From: Candidatus Iainarchaeum sp.
Lineage (GTDB): Archaea > Iainarchaeota > Iainarchaeia > Iainarchaeales > JAAZKV01
Direction of reading: 5' to 3'
Assembly (NCBI GenBank): GCA_018691995.1
Contig: JABHJM010000015.1
Location: forward strand, 1-7,858
Length of the DNA: 7,858 nt
Shown here: positions 6,141-7,858 of the stretch, piece by piece
Position numbering within the stretch: position 1 is the stretch's first letter
Layout of the letters: every line of letters starts with the position of its first letter
Translations under genes and position numbers: made by a program
Notes under the pieces: model-generated
The model's database searches: none
The model's input: only the letters and a program-made list of their open reading frames with translations
What the model was told of the DNA's origin: nothing

Positions 6141-7022
6141 TTACAAATCCATTTGTTTAATATCTTCAATTGTTTCAATAATAGCTTCTTCTAAATTATA
6201 TTTTTGTTTAAAGCCAAGAGTTTCAATTTTTTTAATGTTATATTTGCGTTCTTTACTTAGGTGTCTAATATTTTCACGAGTCAAAACTTTAACTCTTAAT
6301 AATTTTCCTAAAAGTAATGCTAAAAAAGTAGGCATAGTAAAAAGTTTTCTTTTAAGCCCAAGTTGTTCTTTCACATCTAAACAAAAACCCTTCAAACTTG
6401 GTTGTTCTTTTCCAGCAACTAAATAAATTTCTCCAGAGTTCCCTTTTTTTATTAAAAGAATTAATGCATTTACAAGTTCTTTTACAAAGATTATTTGGAA
6501 AGTATTTTTTCCTTTTGTTGGAAGAGGAAATTTTTTCTTTAAAACCTTAAACATTCTTGACCAATATTTATTAGGCCCAAGAATCATAGCACTGCGAAGA
6601 ACACTAACTTCAATTACTTCTTGATAATTAAGAACAATTTGTTCTGCTTCCACTTTACTTTTTTCATATAAATTTTCAGGATGGGTTGGAGTTTTTTCAC
6701 TAACACTTTGTTTTGTAAAACCATAAACTCCCGTACTTGATAAGAAAATAAATTTTTTAACTTTGTTTTCCACAGCTTTTTTAATTAAATTTTTTGTCCC
6801 CTCAACATTAACTCTCCAAAGCTTAGGATCACTATTTTCAATTATTGCAGCCAAGTGTATTACAATATCAACTTTGTTAAAAGCCGTGTCTAAATGTTTT
6901 AAATTTAAAATATTTTGCCCATTAGCAACGTCAAATCCAACGACATCATTGTTTGTATTTTTTAATTTAGCAATTAGGTATTGCCCAACAAACCCTTCAG
7001 ATCCAGTAACAAGTATTTTCAT
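6141..7022 (-). CDS. NAD-dependent epimerase/dehydratase (extended short-chain dehydrogenase family)
   Basis: A 293-residue nucleotide-sugar epimerase/dehydratase-like protein. The Rossmann motif TGSEGFVG (6-13) and the acidic Asp31 after the second strand indicate NAD binding. HLAAIIENSD (56-65), LSSTGVYG (94-101) and the catalytic YEKSK (Tyr119, Lys123) follow in the normal order. LRSAMILGP (142-150) is the usual strand after the active site. The C-terminal half (about 165-293) is the variable substrate domain, so the actual sugar or other substrate cannot be told. The ATG at 7022 has no Shine-Dalgarno, and TTTTAAAA lies about 27 nt upstream, consistent with a leaderless start. The upstream M29 gene on the same strand ends 46 nt earlier, so cotranscription is also possible. 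It faces GGGP synthase tail to tail, with one nucleotide between the stops. A role in glycolipid or surface-sugar synthesis would be guesswork. Confidence 0.9.
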   Translation of the reverse strand: MKILVTGSEGFVGQYLIAKLKNTNNDVVGFDVANGQNILNLKHLDTAFNKVDIVIHLAAIIENSDPKLWRVNVEGTKNLIKKAVENKVKKFIFLSSTGVYGFTKQSVSEKTPTHPENLYEKSKVEAEQIVLNYQEVIEVSVLRSAMILGPNKYWSRMFKVLKKKFPLPTKGKNTFQIIFVKELVNALILLIKKGNSGEIYLVAGKEQPSLKGFCLDVKEQLGLKRKLFTMPTFLALLLGKLLRVKVLTRENIRHLSKERKYNIKKIETLGFKQKYNLEEAIIETIEDIKQMDL

Positions 7023-7044
7023 ATAATAACAAAGGAAATAATTA

Positions 7045-7053
7045 TTTTTAAAA
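7045..7053 (-). promoter_or_regulatory. TATA-like box of the epimerase gene
   Basis: TTTTAAAAA on the minus strand is centred about 27 nt before the ATG at 7022, in the 46-nt gap after the M29 gene. The matching distance in front of RPA supports it as a promoter; the AT-rich background limits confidence. Confidence 0.4.
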
Positions 7054-7068
7054 CAATCCTTTTGATTT

Positions 7069-7858
7069 TTACCACTTTAATTTTTTCCCATTCACTTCAA
7101 CTAGGGGTTTCATTAGTATCATATCGCTATGTACGCTACTTTTATTTTTTCCACCAAAACTCACATTATTTCCAAATGCAATATGTACACTTTTAAATAT
7201 TTTTTCATCATACAAAATGTTTCCAAGTGGTTTTTTATGAGACCTGTTTGTTCCAATTCCAAATTCAGCAATAATAAATCCATTTTTTACCTTATGTTCA
7301 TTAATAAATGGTTTTGCACCCCGACTCCATTTTACTATTTTTCCATTTTTGATTTCCAAAGTAGCATTGCTTTTTGGATTTATTTCATCCATCCAATAAT
7401 CCATTACAATTTTTCCATTAGCACTATTTTCTATTGGAGCACAAAATACTTCTCCATTTGGAAGATTTGCAACAAAGCCCCCTCTTTTTTCTCGAAGCCC
7501 AACCCATCTTCTTTTAGTTATTTCAAAAGTAAGGTTCGTTCCTCGCTTTGTAGTAATGTGGACTTTTTGTTTTCCTTCAACTTGTTTTAAAATTTTCTTA
7601 TTTTCTTTTTCAATTCCTTCAAAATCAGCGTTTTCTATTGATAAAAAAATCTCTCTTGTAATAGAAGGCATACTAAGTATTTTTTTACCAAGTTTAGCGG
7701 CTTTTATTGTTTGCGGAGAATGAGTAATGCTGTTCTTAGTTGGAGCAACAATAATATCAGCCCACATAAAATGATCCCAAACCTCAGGAATAGGTTCGCT
7801 ATGGCGTCGATTCAAAGTGATTTTTATTTTCTTAGTGTCAATATTATTTTCTTTCAAA
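7069..7858 (-). CDS. M29-type aminopeptidase-like metalloprotein (5' partial at the right window edge)
   Basis: The last 262 or so residues of a protein resembling family M29 aminopeptidases (COG2309-like, aminopeptidase T/AmpS relatives), metal-dependent enzymes that remove N-terminal residues. The frame is open to the window edge. The leftmost start-like codon is only a TTG at the very edge, and family members run well over 300 residues, so the N-terminus lies outside. Visible features: a Rossmann-like segment with WADIIVAPTKNSITHS, then the C-terminal metal domain with GEVFCAPIENSANG, AEFGIGTN, NILYDEKIFKSVHIAFG and SSVHSDMI. These hold the expected metal ligands: two Glu (in GEVF and AEFG), the His of VHIAFG and the His-x-Asp of HSD. 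The tyrosine that family structures show seven residues after the first His is a valine here, and the following loop is short. So peptidase activity is likely but not certain. Confidence 0.83.
   Translation of the reverse strand, partial: LKENNIDTKKIKITLNRRHSEPIPEVWDHFMWADIIVAPTKNSITHSPQTIKAAKLGKKILSMPSITREIFLSIENADFEGIEKENKKILKQVEGKQKVHITTKRGTNLTFEITKRRWVGLREKRGGFVANLPNGEVFCAPIENSANGKIVMDYWMDEINPKSNATLEIKNGKIVKWSRGAKPFINEHKVKNGFIIAEFGIGTNRSHKKPLGNILYDEKIFKSVHIAFGNNVSFGGKNKSSVHSDMILMKPLVEVNGKKLKW

Noticed and set aside
7129..7590. Long + strand reading frame opposite the M29 gene (153 codons)
   Set aside because: It has a Phe/Ser/Ile-rich composition with no recognisable motif and lies fully antisense to a clear family member.
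1..7858. CRISPR arrays, tRNA/rRNA genes, insertion sequences
   Set aside because: No regularly spaced repeats, tRNA-like cloverleaf, rRNA signature or transposase motif was seen; almost the whole window is coding, with gaps up to about 118 bp.

Overview
The window looks like chromosomal DNA from an anaerobic, very AT-rich archaeon. The archaeal call rests on a geranylgeranylglyceryl phosphate synthase (ether-lipid synthesis), a multi-OB-fold RPA with a zinc finger, a UPF0200-type P-loop protein, and TATA-like boxes about 26-27 nt from start codons that lack a Shine-Dalgarno. Compact spacing, overlapping ends and a split core gene would fit a small-genome (DPANN-like) lineage, but the lineage is inferred and not shown. 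There are nine protein genes, two of them cut by the window edges. No rRNA, tRNA, CRISPR array or mobile element was seen.

Left part (1-3997, + strand): anaerobic (class III) ribonucleotide reductase NrdD (its N-terminus is off the left edge), a 49-residue ORF that carries the glycyl-radical motif missing from NrdD, the radical-SAM activase NrdG, a P-loop kinase-like protein of the UPF0200 type, and a dCMP deaminase. Together they form a deoxynucleotide supply block: NrdD/NrdG make dNTPs, the deaminase makes dUMP for thymidylate, and the kinase-like protein may act on a nucleotide.

Middle (3994-6139): RPA on the - strand, meeting the deaminase tail to tail with overlapping stop codons, then a roughly 118-bp divergent promoter region and the GGGP synthase on the + strand. 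Right part (6141-7858, - strand): a short-chain NAD-dependent epimerase/dehydratase, and upstream of it an M29-type aminopeptidase that runs off the right edge.

The main finding is the split ribonucleotide reductase. The NrdD ORF stops right after its zinc-binding motif. The radical loop RVVGYIRPVEQWN lies in a separate small ORF 24 nt downstream, with its own start codon and ribosome-binding site, between nrdD and nrdG. This suggests a two-piece enzyme whose oxygen-sensitive radical segment is a separate, replaceable polypeptide, comparable in principle to YfiD and pyruvate formate-lyase.
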